From an uncultured Synechococcus sp. (GTDB taxonomy: Bacteria > Cyanobacteriota > Cyanobacteriia > PCC-6307 > Cyanobiaceae), in assembly GCA_913049535.1 (NCBI GenBank), contig CAJWYF010000011.1:1-41736 (forward strand): a DNA stretch of 41,736 nt. Direction: 5' to 3'. Of this stretch, positions 25,719 to 33,546 are shown piece after piece. Within the stretch, counting starts at the first letter, position 1; each line of letters starts with the position of its first letter. The notes under the pieces were generated by a model. That model was not told where the DNA came from, made no database searches, and saw nothing but the letters and a program-made list of their open reading frames with translations. Made by a program: the position numbers and the translations under genes.

Positions 25719-26431
25719 CGCAGCCGCTCCAGCAGGGCCTCCGGTCCTGCGGCCACCAGCGCCTGGTCGATGCCAAGCCCCTGAAGCGTCAAGAGCAGAT
25801 CGGGAAGCTCAGCGTCTAGTTCGGCAGCTCCGTAATCCCGCAACCCGGCCATCACCTCGGCGAACCGTTCGCGCCGCTGTTTCTTCTGGGGGGGATAGGC
25901 CTGCATGACCAACTCGCGGCACTGACGCCAGGGCTGTCCGCCACTGAGCAGATCGGCCATCGCCCCACTGAGATCCGCCGCTTCGGCTTCGCCAATGCGC
26001 CAATCAAATCCAGGCGGCAGCGGCTGCAGCCCGACAAAGATCTCCAGCAGATCCCCGGCTCCCAGCGGGGCCCCACTGGCATCGAGCAGAGCCAGCCCCG
26101 AATGCTCCAGGGCCTGCCGCAGCTCCTCCTGGTCCTGGAGATGTTCGCGGGCGGCTGTGCTGAGCTGGCCCTGCTGACGGGCCTGCGCCAGCCAGGCATT
26201 GCAGCCCCCCAGGGCGAGAAAGACCTCAGGACCCGGCGAAGCGAGCTTGCGGTTGCGCAAATTCGAGAGCTGGGAGCTGTGCAGCCGGCCCAGGTCCAGC
26301 CGCTCCGCCAGAGCCGGCAGCACGCGATGGGACCATCCGTTGCGCTCATGCCAAGCCTTCAACAGGGCTGCGAAAGCGCTATGACCACTCTCCAGCTGCG
26401 CCCTGTAGCCCAAAACCGATCTGAACAACAA
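25706..26431 (-). CDS. Unknown protein with a helix-turn-helix-like N-terminus, between two desaturases
   Basis: I do not recognise the family. The 241-residue product is soluble. Its first third (about 18-75: FAALLKAWHERNGWSHRVLP, then ALAERLDLGRLHSSQLSNLRNRK) has the spacing and polarity of an XRE-type helix-turn-helix. The rest is helical and acidic with no membrane segment. The start is uncertain: TTG codons at 26431, 26428 and 26413 are available but no ATG or GTG. It is divergent from desaturase copy 2 across 92 bases and overlaps the end of copy 1, so a role in controlling fatty-acid desaturation is possible but is inference from position. Confidence 0.6.
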   Translation of the reverse strand: MLFRSVLGYRAQLESGHSAFAALLKAWHERNGWSHRVLPALAERLDLGRLHSSQLSNLRNRKLASPGPEVFLALGGCNAWLAQARQQGQLSTAAREHLQDQEELRQALEHSGLALLDASGAPLGAGDLLEIFVGLQPLPPGFDWRIGEAEAADLSGAMADLLSGGQPWRQCRELVMQAYPPQKKQRRERFAEVMAGLRDYGAAELDAELPDLLLTLQGLGIDQALVAAGPEALLERLRQPR

Positions 26432-26450
26432 CTGACCCAGTCTAGGGCAG

Positions 26451-26463
26451 TCATTGCGAATGA
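26451..26463. promoter_or_regulatory. Small inverted repeat upstream of desaturase copy 2 promoter
   Basis: TCATT-GCG-AATGA is a perfect 5-bp dyad with a 3-base spacer, ending 3 bases before the TTGACA box and 20 bases from the start of the divergent gene. The location fits an operator, but the arms are short. Confidence 0.3.
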
Positions 26464-26466
26464 TCT

Positions 26467-26498
26467 TTGACAGCGATGCGGATTCGTATCGTTATAAT
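26467..26498 (+). promoter_or_regulatory. Candidate sigma-70 promoter for desaturase copy 2
   Basis: TTGACA (26467-26472) and TATAAT (26493-26498) are both exact consensus hexamers. The spacer is 20 bases, three longer than ideal, which usually means dependence on an activator or a -10-driven promoter. Transcription would start near 26505, leaving a leader of about 19 bases before the ATG at 26524. Confidence 0.6.
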
Positions 26499-26520
26499 CA
26501 ACCCATCAATACGGATTCAT
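26479..26520 (+). repeat. Direct repeat CGGATTC(G/A)T around the desaturase promoter
   Basis: CGGATTCGT (26479-26487) lies inside the promoter spacer and CGGATTCAT (26512-26520) in the leader just before the ATG, 33 bases apart, close to three helical turns. Such placement suits a regulator that loops or blocks across the -10 region. The match is 8 of 9 bases. Confidence 0.4.
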
Positions 26521-26523
26521 CCC

Positions 26524-27426
26524 ATGACCGTCGCCATGCCTGCGGCCTCGATTTCACCGCCGCGGCGCTCCCCCCAGCTGCTCCATCCTCGTCCGGGCGA
26601 GCTGCCACGGCGGGACGAGCCTGGACGTCGTTGGGGCACCGTCGGGTTCATGGTGGCCATCCACGCCCTCGCGTTCGTGGCGTTGCTGCCGGGCTTCTGG
26701 AGCTGGCAAGCGCTCAGCACGCTGCTCATCCTTTACTGGGTCACCGCCTGCCTCGGGGTGACCATTGGCTATCACCGTCTCCTGTGTCACCGCGCCTTTC
26801 GCGTCCCCCAATGGCTGGAGCGCTTCTTTGCCACCTGCGGGGCGCTGAGCTGCCAGCACGGACCGATTGACTGGGTGGGGCTGCATCGCCACCACCACAA
26901 GTTCTCCGATACGGATGCGGATCACCACAACAGTCACCGCGGCTTCTGGTGGAGCCACATGGGCTGGATGTTCGAAGAGATTCCAGCGATGGCCGCGGTG
27001 CCGCGCCTCAGCGGTGACTTGAACCGCGACCCCTACTACCGCTGGTTGAACACCAATTTCCTGCTGCTGCAACTGCCGCTGGCCGGCCTTCTGTATTGGG
27101 TTGGCACGGCCACTGGAGCTGGTGGATGGGCTCTGGTGCTGTGGGGTCTGCCCCTACGGCTGGTGCTCGTTTATCACGTCACCTGGCTGGTCAACTCCGC
27201 CACCCATTGCTGGGGTGAAGCCGTGCACCAGAGCGGTGACAGCTCACGCAATAACGCCTGGGTGGCAGCCCTGACCTTTGGTGAGGGCTGGCATAACAAC
27301 CACCACGCTTTTCCCCACTCAGCCAAGCACGGCCTGCAAGCAGGTCAGATCGATCTGACCTGGCAGCACATCCGCCTGATGCAACGCCTGGGCCTTGCAA
27401 CCCGGGTTCGCCTGCCAGCAGGTTGA
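26524..27426 (+). CDS. Acyl-lipid desaturase, delta-9 (DesC) type, copy 2
   Basis: This 300-residue paralogue of the desaturase at 24804 keeps all three His boxes: H84-H89 (HRLLCH), H121/H124/H125 (HRHHH) and H257/H260/H261 (EGWHNNHH). Long shared blocks include DWVGLHRHHHKFSD, LLLQLPLAGLLYW and VYHVTWLVNSATH. It is expected to desaturate acyl groups of membrane lipids using O2 and a ferredoxin. The ATG at 26524 is chosen; the frame is open upstream to an earlier TTG (26467), but that overlaps the promoter hexamers. It has a strong-looking promoter of its own, unlike copy 1, so the two copies may be expressed under different conditions. Confidence 0.94.
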   Translation: MTVAMPAASISPPRRSPQLLHPRPGELPRRDEPGRRWGTVGFMVAIHALAFVALLPGFWSWQALSTLLILYWVTACLGVTIGYHRLLCHRAFRVPQWLERFFATCGALSCQHGPIDWVGLHRHHHKFSDTDADHHNSHRGFWWSHMGWMFEEIPAMAAVPRLSGDLNRDPYYRWLNTNFLLLQLPLAGLLYWVGTATGAGGWALVLWGLPLRLVLVYHVTWLVNSATHCWGEAVHQSGDSSRNNAWVAALTFGEGWHNNHHAFPHSAKHGLQAGQIDLTWQHIRLMQRLGLATRVRLPAG

Positions 27427-27488
27427 GCAAACCCTGATCAGCTAAATTCAGAGATTGGCCTTCTGGCAGTCGTAAGGATCCGGTTCCC

Positions 27489-27947
27489 ATGGCGAAGCGC
27501 GTACAGGTGGTTCTCAGCGAAGACATGCTGAACCTCGGAAAGGACGGGGATCTGGTGGAGGTGGCGCCGGGCTATGCCCGCAACTTCCTCCTCCCCAGCG
27601 GCAAAGCCCTGCCTGTGACACCTGCTGTGCTCAAGCAGGTGGAGCACCGCCGCGCCAAGGAAGCCGAGCGCCAAGCGGCCCTGAAGCAAGAAGCCGTGGA
27701 TTTCCGCACCGCTCTCGACACCATCGGCCGTTTCACCGTCAAGAAGCAAACCGGTGGCGATGACGTGCTCTTTGGCACCGTCACCAATGTCGATGTGGCC
27801 GAAGCCATCGAATCAGCCACCAAGAAGCTGGTGGACAAGCGCGACATCACCGTTCCTGAGGTCCACCGCACCGGCAACTACAAGGTGCAGGTCAAGCTGC
27901 ACCCTGAAGTGGTGGCCGAAATCAATCTGGAAGTCGTCAGCCACTGA
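27489..27947 (+). CDS. rplI: 50S ribosomal protein L9
   Basis: L9 binds 23S rRNA near the L1 stalk and helps keep reading frame. The 152-residue product opens with [20 protein letters not shown], then [14 protein letters not shown], the N-terminal RNA-binding domain signature. A charged connecting helix (about 52-80) follows, and a C-terminal domain with [20 protein letters not shown] lies about 11 bases before the ATG. It is the first gene of the run rplI-dnaB-mnmG, an arrangement shared by other cyanobacteria. Confidence 0.97.
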   Translation: MAKRVQVVLSEDMLNLGKDGDLVEVAPGYARNFLLPSGKALPVTPAVLKQVEHRRAKEAERQAALKQEAVDFRTALDTIGRFTVKKQTGGDDVLFGTVTNVDVAEAIESATKKLVDKRDITVPEVHRTGNYKVQVKLHPEVVAEINLEVVSH

Positions 27948-27998
27948 GCCACATCGGCCTGAAGGCGGCACCATGGAACCCCTGATGGCCGATACGCG

Positions 27999-29399
27999 AT
28001 GGTCTCTGTACCTCTGAGCGGCCCCGAGCGGGAACGGCCCCAGCGCGAAGGGACCGAGCTGTTCGAGGCCACCCCGGAACAGATTCCCCCGCAGAACCTG
28101 GAAGCCGAGGAGATGATCCTGGGCGGCATCCTGCTGGATCCCGATGCCATCGGTCGGGTCGCGGATGTGCTCCAGCCGGAGGCCTTCTACATCGGTGCCC
28201 ATCGGGAGATCTTCCGCACCGCCCTGATGCTGCATGGCCAGGGCAAACCAACGGATTTGACGGCCATGGTGGCCTGGCTGGCCGACACCGGTCAGCTCGA
28301 GAAAGTCGGCGGAAGCAGCCGCCTCAGTGAGCTGGTGGATCGCACCCTCAGCACCGCCTCGATTGAAGAGGTGGCGCGACTGGTGATGGACAAACACCTG
28401 CGGCGCCAGCTGATCCGCTCCGGCAACCAGGTGATCCGCTTGGGCTTTGATCAGGGCAAACCGATGGAGCAGGTGCTCGATGAAGCCGAGCAGGAGATCT
28501 TTGCCATTAGTCAGTCCAAACCCACCGCCGGACTGACGCCCACCGCTGAAATCCTCACCCGCACCTTCGAGGAAATCGAGAGCCGTTCGCTGGGCACCGC
28601 CGTGGCGGGCATCCCGGTCAACTTCTACGACCTCGATGCCATGACCCAGGGACTGCAGCGCAGCGATCTGATCATCGTGGCGGGGCGTCCGGCCATGGGC
28701 AAAACCTCGATCGTGCTCAACATCGCCAAGAACGTGGCGCAGCTGCACGACCTGCCGATCTGCATGTTCAGCTTGGAGATGAGCAAAGAGCAGCTCACCT
28801 ACCGGCTGCTCTCGATGGAGGTGGGCATTGAGAGCGGCCGGCTGCGCACCGGCCGGCTCAACCAGGAGGAGTGGCCACTGCTGGGGCAAGGCATCAGCAA
28901 CCTGGGCCGCCTGCCGATCTTCATTGACGACAAACCCAATGCCGGCGTGCTGGAGATGCGCTCCCTCTGCCGCCGCCTGATGGCTGAGCAGGGCAAGGAG
29001 CTGGGGCTGGTGGTGATCGACTACCTGCAGCTGATGGAAGGATCGAGTCCCGATAATCGTGTGCAGGAGATTTCCCGCATCACCCGTGGCCTCAAGCAAA
29101 TGGCCCGGGAATTGAACGTGCCGGTGATTGCACTTTCCCAGCTCAGCCGGGGCGTAGAAAGCCGCACCAACAAGCGGCCGATGCTCAGTGACCTGAGGGA
29201 ATCCGGCTCGATTGAGCAGGACGCCGACATCGTGATGATGATCTACCGCGATGAGTACTACAACCCAGAAACCCCTGATCGCGGCATCACTGAAGTGATC
29301 GTCACCAAGCACCGCAACGGCCCGGTGGGCACCGTGAAGCTGTTGTTCGAATCGCAGTTCACCCGCTTCCGCAACCTGGCGGCCCCCGGTGGCAATTGA
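27999..29399 (+). CDS. dnaB: Replicative DNA helicase DnaB
   Basis: DnaB is the hexameric 5'-3' helicase at the replication fork. The 466-residue product has the N-terminal collar domain ([23 protein letters not shown]) and the RecA-like motor. Walker A is GRPAMGKT at residues 229-236, Walker B is [10 protein letters not shown], and [12 protein letters not shown] and [20 protein letters not shown] are motifs H3 and H4. The length and unbroken motifs show there is no intein, which some cyanobacterial dnaB genes carry. It starts 51 bases after rplI; a second ATG is not needed. The stop lies 29 bases before the mnmG ATG. Confidence 0.97.
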   Translation: MVSVPLSGPERERPQREGTELFEATPEQIPPQNLEAEEMILGGILLDPDAIGRVADVLQPEAFYIGAHREIFRTALMLHGQGKPTDLTAMVAWLADTGQLEKVGGSSRLSELVDRTLSTASIEEVARLVMDKHLRRQLIRSGNQVIRLGFDQGKPMEQVLDEAEQEIFAISQSKPTAGLTPTAEILTRTFEEIESRSLGTAVAGIPVNFYDLDAMTQGLQRSDLIIVAGRPAMGKTSIVLNIAKNVAQLHDLPICMFSLEMSKEQLTYRLLSMEVGIESGRLRTGRLNQEEWPLLGQGISNLGRLPIFIDDKPNAGVLEMRSLCRRLMAEQGKELGLVVIDYLQLMEGSSPDNRVQEISRITRGLKQMARELNVPVIALSQLSRGVESRTNKRPMLSDLRESGSIEQDADIVMMIYRDEYYNPETPDRGITEVIVTKHRNGPVGTVKLLFESQFTRFRNLAAPGGN

Positions 29400-29428
29400 A
29401 CCCAGACGCCGGGCTGCATCATGAAGGG

Positions 29429-31372
29429 ATGAACGACTTAGGGCCAGTCACCGAAAGCTTTGAGCTCATCGTGGTCGGCGGCGGCCATGCGGGCTGCGAG
29501 GCAGCACTCACCGCTGCGCGCCTGGGCATTCACACAGCCCTGTTCAGCCTCAATCTCGATCGCATCGCCTGGCAGCCCTGCAACCCAGCCGTGGGCGGTC
29601 CGGCCAAGAGCCAGCTGGTGCACGAAGTCGATGCCCTTGGTGGGGTCATCGGACGGCTCGCTGATGCCACAGCACTGCAAAAGCGGGTGCTCAATGCCAG
29701 CCGCGGCCCCGCGGTCTGGGCCCTCAGGGCCCAGACCGATAAACGCCAGTACGCCCGCCAGATGCTGCAGCTGCTGCAGCACACCCCGAACCTGGCCCTG
29801 CGCGAAGCCATGGTCACCGGCCTTCTCACCACAGGCAGCGCTGAGGGTGGCGATCAGCGCATCACTGGTGTTCGCACCTACTTCGGCAGCGTCTACAGCG
29901 CCCAAGCCGTGGTGCTCACCACCGGCACCTTTCTGGGGGGGCGCATCTGGGTCGGTAATCAGTCCATGCCAGCAGGCCGCGCTGGGGAGCAACCCGCGGA
30001 GGGGCTGACCGAAGCGCTGCAGGAGCTGGGCTTCTGCACAGAACGACTCAAAACTGGCACCCCTGCGCGGGTGGATCGCCGCAGCGTGGCACTTGAACGA
30101 CTCGAGGAGCAGCCCAGCGATGCCCATGACCGCTGGTTTTCATTTGATCCCGAGGCCTGGGTGAGCGGAGAGCCGATGAGCTGCCACATCACGCGCACCA
30201 CAGCGGCAACCCATCAGCTGATCCGAGACAACCTGCACCTCACGCCGATCTACGGCGGTTTCATCGACAGCAAGGGGCCGCGCTATTGCCCCTCAATCGA
30301 AGACAAGATCGTGCGCTTCGCTGACAAGGAGAGCCATCAGATCTTCCTGGAACCGGAGGGGAGGGACACCCCTGAGCTCTACATCCAGGGATTTTCAACC
30401 GGTCTGCCGGAACGGTTGCAGTTGGAGCTGCTGCGAACCCTGCCGGGCCTAGAGCAATGCGTGATGCTTCGCCCCGCCTACAACGTCGAATACGACTACC
30501 TGCCCGCCACCCAACTGCTGCCATCGCTTGAAACCAAGCGCGTTGCAGGCCTGTTCAGTGCCGGGCAACTCAACGGCACCACCGGTTACGAGGAAGCTGC
30601 CGCCCAGGGATTGGTGGCAGGGCTGAACGCAGCGCGCTTGATCCGCGGCCAGACCCCGGTGCATTTCCCTCGCGAAGGGAGCTACATCGGCACATTGATC
30701 GATGATCTGGTGACCAAGGACCTGCGGGAGCCCTACCGGGTACTGACCAGCCGCAGTGAGTACCGACTGGTGCTGCGCGGCGACAACGCCGACCGGCGGC
30801 TAACACCGCTGGGCCGGCAGCTCGGCCTGATCGATGCACGGCGCTGGCAGCTGTATGAACAGAAGCTGGCCGCGATCGAAGACGAAACCCGTCGGCTGGA
30901 GACCCAGCGGCTCAAGGCCAGCGATGCCGCCGCGGCTGCCGTGGTGGAGCAGACCGGCGCGGCCATCAAAGGATCGATCACCCTGGCGGACCTGCTGCGC
31001 CGTCCAGGCTTCCACGGCTCAGATCTGGTGAGGCATGGGCTGGCTGATGGCAGCTTGCCGCTCGATGTGTTGGAAGCCGCCGAAATCGATGTCAAATACA
31101 GCGGCTATCTGGCCCGCCAAAGCCAGCAGATCGAGCGAGTGCAGCGCCAAAGCCAGCGCGCGATTCCGCCGGATACCGATTTCCACGGCATCAGCACCCT
31201 CTCCAAGGAAGCCCGCGAGCGCCTGGGCGCCGCCCGGCCTCTCACCCTGGGGCAGGCCTCGCGGCTGCCGGGGGTTAGCCCTGCTGATGTCACCGCGCTG
31301 CTGCTCTGGCTTGAACTGCAACAGCGCAGCATTAGCAACCAGCCCCTCGCCATCAGCAATGGCGATCGATAG
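29429..31372 (+). CDS. mnmG: tRNA uridine-5-carboxymethylaminomethyl modification enzyme MnmG (GidA)
   Basis: MnmG, with MnmE, installs the cmnm5 group on the wobble uridine of several tRNAs using FAD, glycine (or ammonium) and methylene-THF. The 647-residue product has the FAD motif [43 protein letters not shown] with the conserved PAxGGxAK loop, [19 protein letters not shown] and [36 protein letters not shown] and the helical C-terminal domain that binds MnmE ([17 protein letters not shown]) follow. The ATG at 29429 is chosen because the protein then begins like its relatives; a TTG at 29396 inside the dnaB stop would add 11 residues. mnmE is not in the window. Confidence 0.96.
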   Translation: MNDLGPVTESFELIVVGGGHAGCEAALTAARLGIHTALFSLNLDRIAWQPCNPAVGGPAKSQLVHEVDALGGVIGRLADATALQKRVLNASRGPAVWALRAQTDKRQYARQMLQLLQHTPNLALREAMVTGLLTTGSAEGGDQRITGVRTYFGSVYSAQAVVLTTGTFLGGRIWVGNQSMPAGRAGEQPAEGLTEALQELGFCTERLKTGTPARVDRRSVALERLEEQPSDAHDRWFSFDPEAWVSGEPMSCHITRTTAATHQLIRDNLHLTPIYGGFIDSKGPRYCPSIEDKIVRFADKESHQIFLEPEGRDTPELYIQGFSTGLPERLQLELLRTLPGLEQCVMLRPAYNVEYDYLPATQLLPSLETKRVAGLFSAGQLNGTTGYEEAAAQGLVAGLNAARLIRGQTPVHFPREGSYIGTLIDDLVTKDLREPYRVLTSRSEYRLVLRGDNADRRLTPLGRQLGLIDARRWQLYEQKLAAIEDETRRLETQRLKASDAAAAAVVEQTGAAIKGSITLADLLRRPGFHGSDLVRHGLADGSLPLDVLEAAEIDVKYSGYLARQSQQIERVQRQSQRAIPPDTDFHGISTLSKEARERLGAARPLTLGQASRLPGVSPADVTALLLWLELQQRSISNQPLAISNGDR

Positions 31373-31477
31373 TTTGGGACGTTCGCGCCCCGGCTCCTGA
31401 CGCCTTCATCTGTCACCGACCTGCACACGCGGCATCAACGCAGCCGGGCCTACTGGGAGCTGCGCGCGGAGGAGGTC

Positions 31478-32095
31478 ATGGACCGGGTCTTCGAGCCTGT
31501 GCGACCTGTCGTTGCCATTACCCCGCCCATCACTCCCGAGCAAGAGTCATTGGACAGGCGGCCAGTCTGGAGATCCAAAGCAGTGCTGGGAGTGGTGCTG
31601 ATCAGCAGCGCAGCCATCAGCCTGGCGGCCCTGACCGCACTGCTGATGTGGCGCCAGTGGATGGAGACACGCCAGCAGCTGCAACAGGAGCGTCAGTTGC
31701 AGCTGCTGGAACGCTTGCAGCCGCTGCCGCAACAGCAGCTGACACCCGCTCGGACCACGCCACCAGCACCAAGCGCGCCATTGCCCCCGATCCGGGTGGA
31801 TGTCCCGGAGATGTTCCCGGCCATCGCCCCCCCGCCACCGGCCATGGTCCAGGAGGGCCAGAGCAGGGCTCATGGGGCTGCAGCAATGCCACAGGAGCTG
31901 CCCGAACTGCTTGGTGTCGTGCGGGTTCCTGGCAGTGCAGGCTCAGCGATTTTCCGCACAGGGGCAGGCTCTGTCAGTACAGCGGTTGGCGAACCAATCG
32001 GTGCCAGTGGCTGGCGCTTGCAGGAGGTGAGCCGTGATCAAGTGCAAATCGAACGGGACGGGACGCGTCAGCGACTGAGCCTGGGGGGCCGTTAG
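31478..32095 (+). CDS. Proline-rich single-pass membrane protein, C-terminus PilP/GspC-like
   Basis: The 205-residue product has a short N-terminal cytoplasmic part, one membrane helix (about 35-58, VLGVVLISSAAISLAALTAL), a Gln-rich coiled segment and a long Pro-rich linker. A small C-terminal domain reads ELLGVVRVPGSAGSAIF, then VGEPIGASGWRLQEVSRDQV and IERDGTRQRLSL. That tail resembles the small beta domain of type IV pilus PilP and type II secretion GspC proteins; the likeness is by pattern only. GGAGGAGG precedes the ATG at 31478. The same frame is open without a stop back to the mnmG stop and reads plausibly (RSRAYWELRAEEV), so the real start may be upstream at a rare codon. Confidence 0.65.
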   Translation: MDRVFEPVRPVVAITPPITPEQESLDRRPVWRSKAVLGVVLISSAAISLAALTALLMWRQWMETRQQLQQERQLQLLERLQPLPQQQLTPARTTPPAPSAPLPPIRVDVPEMFPAIAPPPPAMVQEGQSRAHGAAAMPQELPELLGVVRVPGSAGSAIFRTGAGSVSTAVGEPIGASGWRLQEVSRDQVQIERDGTRQRLSLGGR

Positions 32096-32120
32096 CGTCC
32101 CAACACCTGATTGAATCCTG

Positions 32121-32744
32121 TTGAGCGCGGATCCCACCAGCGGCGTGCTGCAGGCATCCCCTCGGGTGATCTGGAGCGATCCCACCCTGCAAGGTTCACT
32201 CCTGCAGGGCCCCTGGCAGTTGATGCTGCTGGGCGATGGCAGTCCCACCCGGCATCTGCAGCTGCTCACGGGTCACCCGGTGGTGGTCGAGGTGGCGTCC
32301 ATGGCAGCTGACACCGGCAGTGACCGTCACACCCCCGCTGAAGTGCAGGAGCTGCAAACACCACTGCTGCGGCGCCAGGTCTGGCTGCACTGCAACGGGG
32401 AAACGCTGGCCTGGGCTGAAAGCTGGTGGAACCAGCACCAAGCCGAACAACACCTCAAAGACAGGGAGCTGCCGATCTGGCGCAGCCTCACGGCCAACAG
32501 AGCCGAACTGTTCCGTGAAGTGGATGGCCTCGCACTGGTGCAAGCCCCTTGGTTGCGCCAACGGCTGGCAGGGGATGGGCCTTACTGGAGCCGGCACTAC
32601 CGATTTTTCCGCCAAGGGAAACCGTTAACCGTGATCCGCGAGGTGTTCTCGCCGGCGCTGGAGCGCTGGCTGGGGCCCGCAACTGACGCAAAAGCACATG
32701 AACTTTTGTTAAAAGTGTGCGGGAATGCTGCAATAGCCTGTTGA
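32121..32744 (+). CDS. Chorismate lyase (Ycf21-type, UbiC-like fold)
   Basis: The 207-residue product belongs to the cyanobacterial/plastid Ycf21 family. The cyanobacterial enzyme releases pyruvate from chorismate to give 4-hydroxybenzoate, the ring precursor of plastoquinone. Characteristic blocks are SLLQGPWQLMLLGDGSPTRH, LRRQVWLHCNGETLAWAESWW, LPIWRSLTANRAELFREVDG and YWSRHYRFFRQGKPLTVIREVFSP. The conserved Arg of RQVWLHC and the terminal Glu of IREVFSP match residues that bind substrate in this fold. The start is taken as TTG at 32121; no ATG precedes the domain. It lies 25 bases after the preceding gene on the same strand and may be cotranscribed with it. Confidence 0.88.
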   Translation: MSADPTSGVLQASPRVIWSDPTLQGSLLQGPWQLMLLGDGSPTRHLQLLTGHPVVVEVASMAADTGSDRHTPAEVQELQTPLLRRQVWLHCNGETLAWAESWWNQHQAEQHLKDRELPIWRSLTANRAELFREVDGLALVQAPWLRQRLAGDGPYWSRHYRFFRQGKPLTVIREVFSPALERWLGPATDAKAHELLLKVCGNAAIAC

Positions 32745-32798
32745 CAGGTTGCGCGGATTCTCTCCACCGCCAGCATTGGTGTGCTCCGCGGGAGGCCC

Positions 32799-33263
32799 AT
32801 GGACACACAAAACCTCTGGCTCACCCTGACCGATCTGGGTCGACGCTTTGGCATCTCCGCCGTGGCTTGCGGCAAGTTGCTCTCCGACGCCGGCATGCGG
32901 GATGAGAACGGCCTGCCCAACGATGTCGCCATGGACGGGGGCTACGCCTATTGCCGGCCTGATCAAAATGCCAACCGCTCCACCCTCTGGCATTTGGAGC
33001 GCTGCACGGAATTGCTCCAGGGGCTCGGGCTCCACGCGATCGACGACCAGCAACTGGTCGTGCAATGGGCTGACCTGCTGGCAGCCCTCGAGGAGGGTTC
33101 CCCATCCATCAATGCCTCCCCAGCGCAGATGGCTGAGGACATGCCCAACCACCTGGTTTCAGCTGTTAATGCCCGTCTGCAAGTGCTGGGCTGTGGCTTT
33201 CAGGTGAGTCCGCTCAGAACAGCGGCACAGGGCAGCTCTGGAAGCCGTACTGCTGCATCGTGA
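32799..33263 (+). CDS. Unknown protein with a helix-turn-helix-like N-terminus (154 residues)
   Basis: The first 40 residues read LWLTLTDLGRRFGISAVACG and KLLSDAGMRDENGLP. The pattern (T-x-L-G-x-x-F-G-I-S-A, then L-L-x-x-A-G) resembles the winged-helix segment found at the end of phage antirepressors and in some small cyanobacterial proteins. A middle block, DGGYAYCRPD and STLWHLERCTELL, follows, and then a helical tail. No membrane segment is present. GGGAGG precedes the ATG at 32799. The last 50 bases overlap a small minus-strand gene. It could be DNA-binding, but no target can be named. Confidence 0.65.
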   Translation: MDTQNLWLTLTDLGRRFGISAVACGKLLSDAGMRDENGLPNDVAMDGGYAYCRPDQNANRSTLWHLERCTELLQGLGLHAIDDQQLVVQWADLLAALEEGSPSINASPAQMAEDMPNHLVSAVNARLQVLGCGFQVSPLRTAAQGSSGSRTAAS

Positions 33264-33432
33264 ACGAGCCGTAGTTGTGCACGTAGGGAGTGCCGTCATC
33301 ACAGGGATTGGCCACGGTGATCACCTCCTCCTGCAACACCACCGTCTCTTGAGCCATGGCGATTTCGGTGGTGGGGCCAGCTCCAGGGGCATTCAGTCCC
33401 AGGGCCAGCAGAGCGACAACAGCAGGTTCCAT
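33214..33432 (-). CDS. Small probably exported protein (72 residues)
   Basis: The product begins with a hydrophobic N-terminus (VVALLALGLNAPGAGP) that could act as a signal peptide. A polar domain follows with EVITVANPCDDGTPYVHNYG and MQQYGFQSCPVP. Its two Cys residues could form a disulfide outside the cytoplasm. I do not recognise the family. It overlaps the end of the convergent 154-residue gene by 50 bases, so at most one of the two stop positions may be right, or both frames are used. It is divergent from phoX across 114 bases. Support is moderate: a real ATG, a plausible signal and a codon pattern unlike a random frame. Confidence 0.55.
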   Translation of the reverse strand: MEPAVVALLALGLNAPGAGPTTEIAMAQETVVLQEEVITVANPCDDGTPYVHNYGSFTMQQYGFQSCPVPLF

Positions 33433-33516
33433 CGCGCGGACTCAGCATGAACCTCTCGGTAGCCAAGGCATGAGCCAAGGCGCGCTGTGTGCCGAGAAAA
33501 CACCGATTTCAGCGTT

Positions 33517-33535
33517 CCTAAACTGGCCTTAGAGC
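33517..33535 (+). promoter_or_regulatory. Possible degenerate Pho box upstream of phoX
   Basis: CCTAAACT (33517-33524) and CTTAGAGC (33528-33535) are two 8-base units 11 bases apart, the spacing of cyanobacterial Pho boxes. The first matches the unit CTTAACCT at 6 of 8 bases and the second at only 4 of 8, so this is weak. It lies just 12 bases before the ATG, which would suit a repressed or leaderless arrangement better than activation. Confidence 0.2.
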
Positions 33536-33546
33536 ACCAACCCCCC

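Noticed and set aside
27813-29312. A 499-codon open frame on the minus strand opposite dnaB
   Set aside because: It mirrors dnaB, whose conserved helicase motifs are on the plus strand. The antisense product has no recognisable domain and a His/Gln/Gly-rich composition typical of shadows in GC-rich genes.
27999-29399. An intein in DnaB
   Set aside because: The 466-residue length and unbroken motor motifs leave no insertion.
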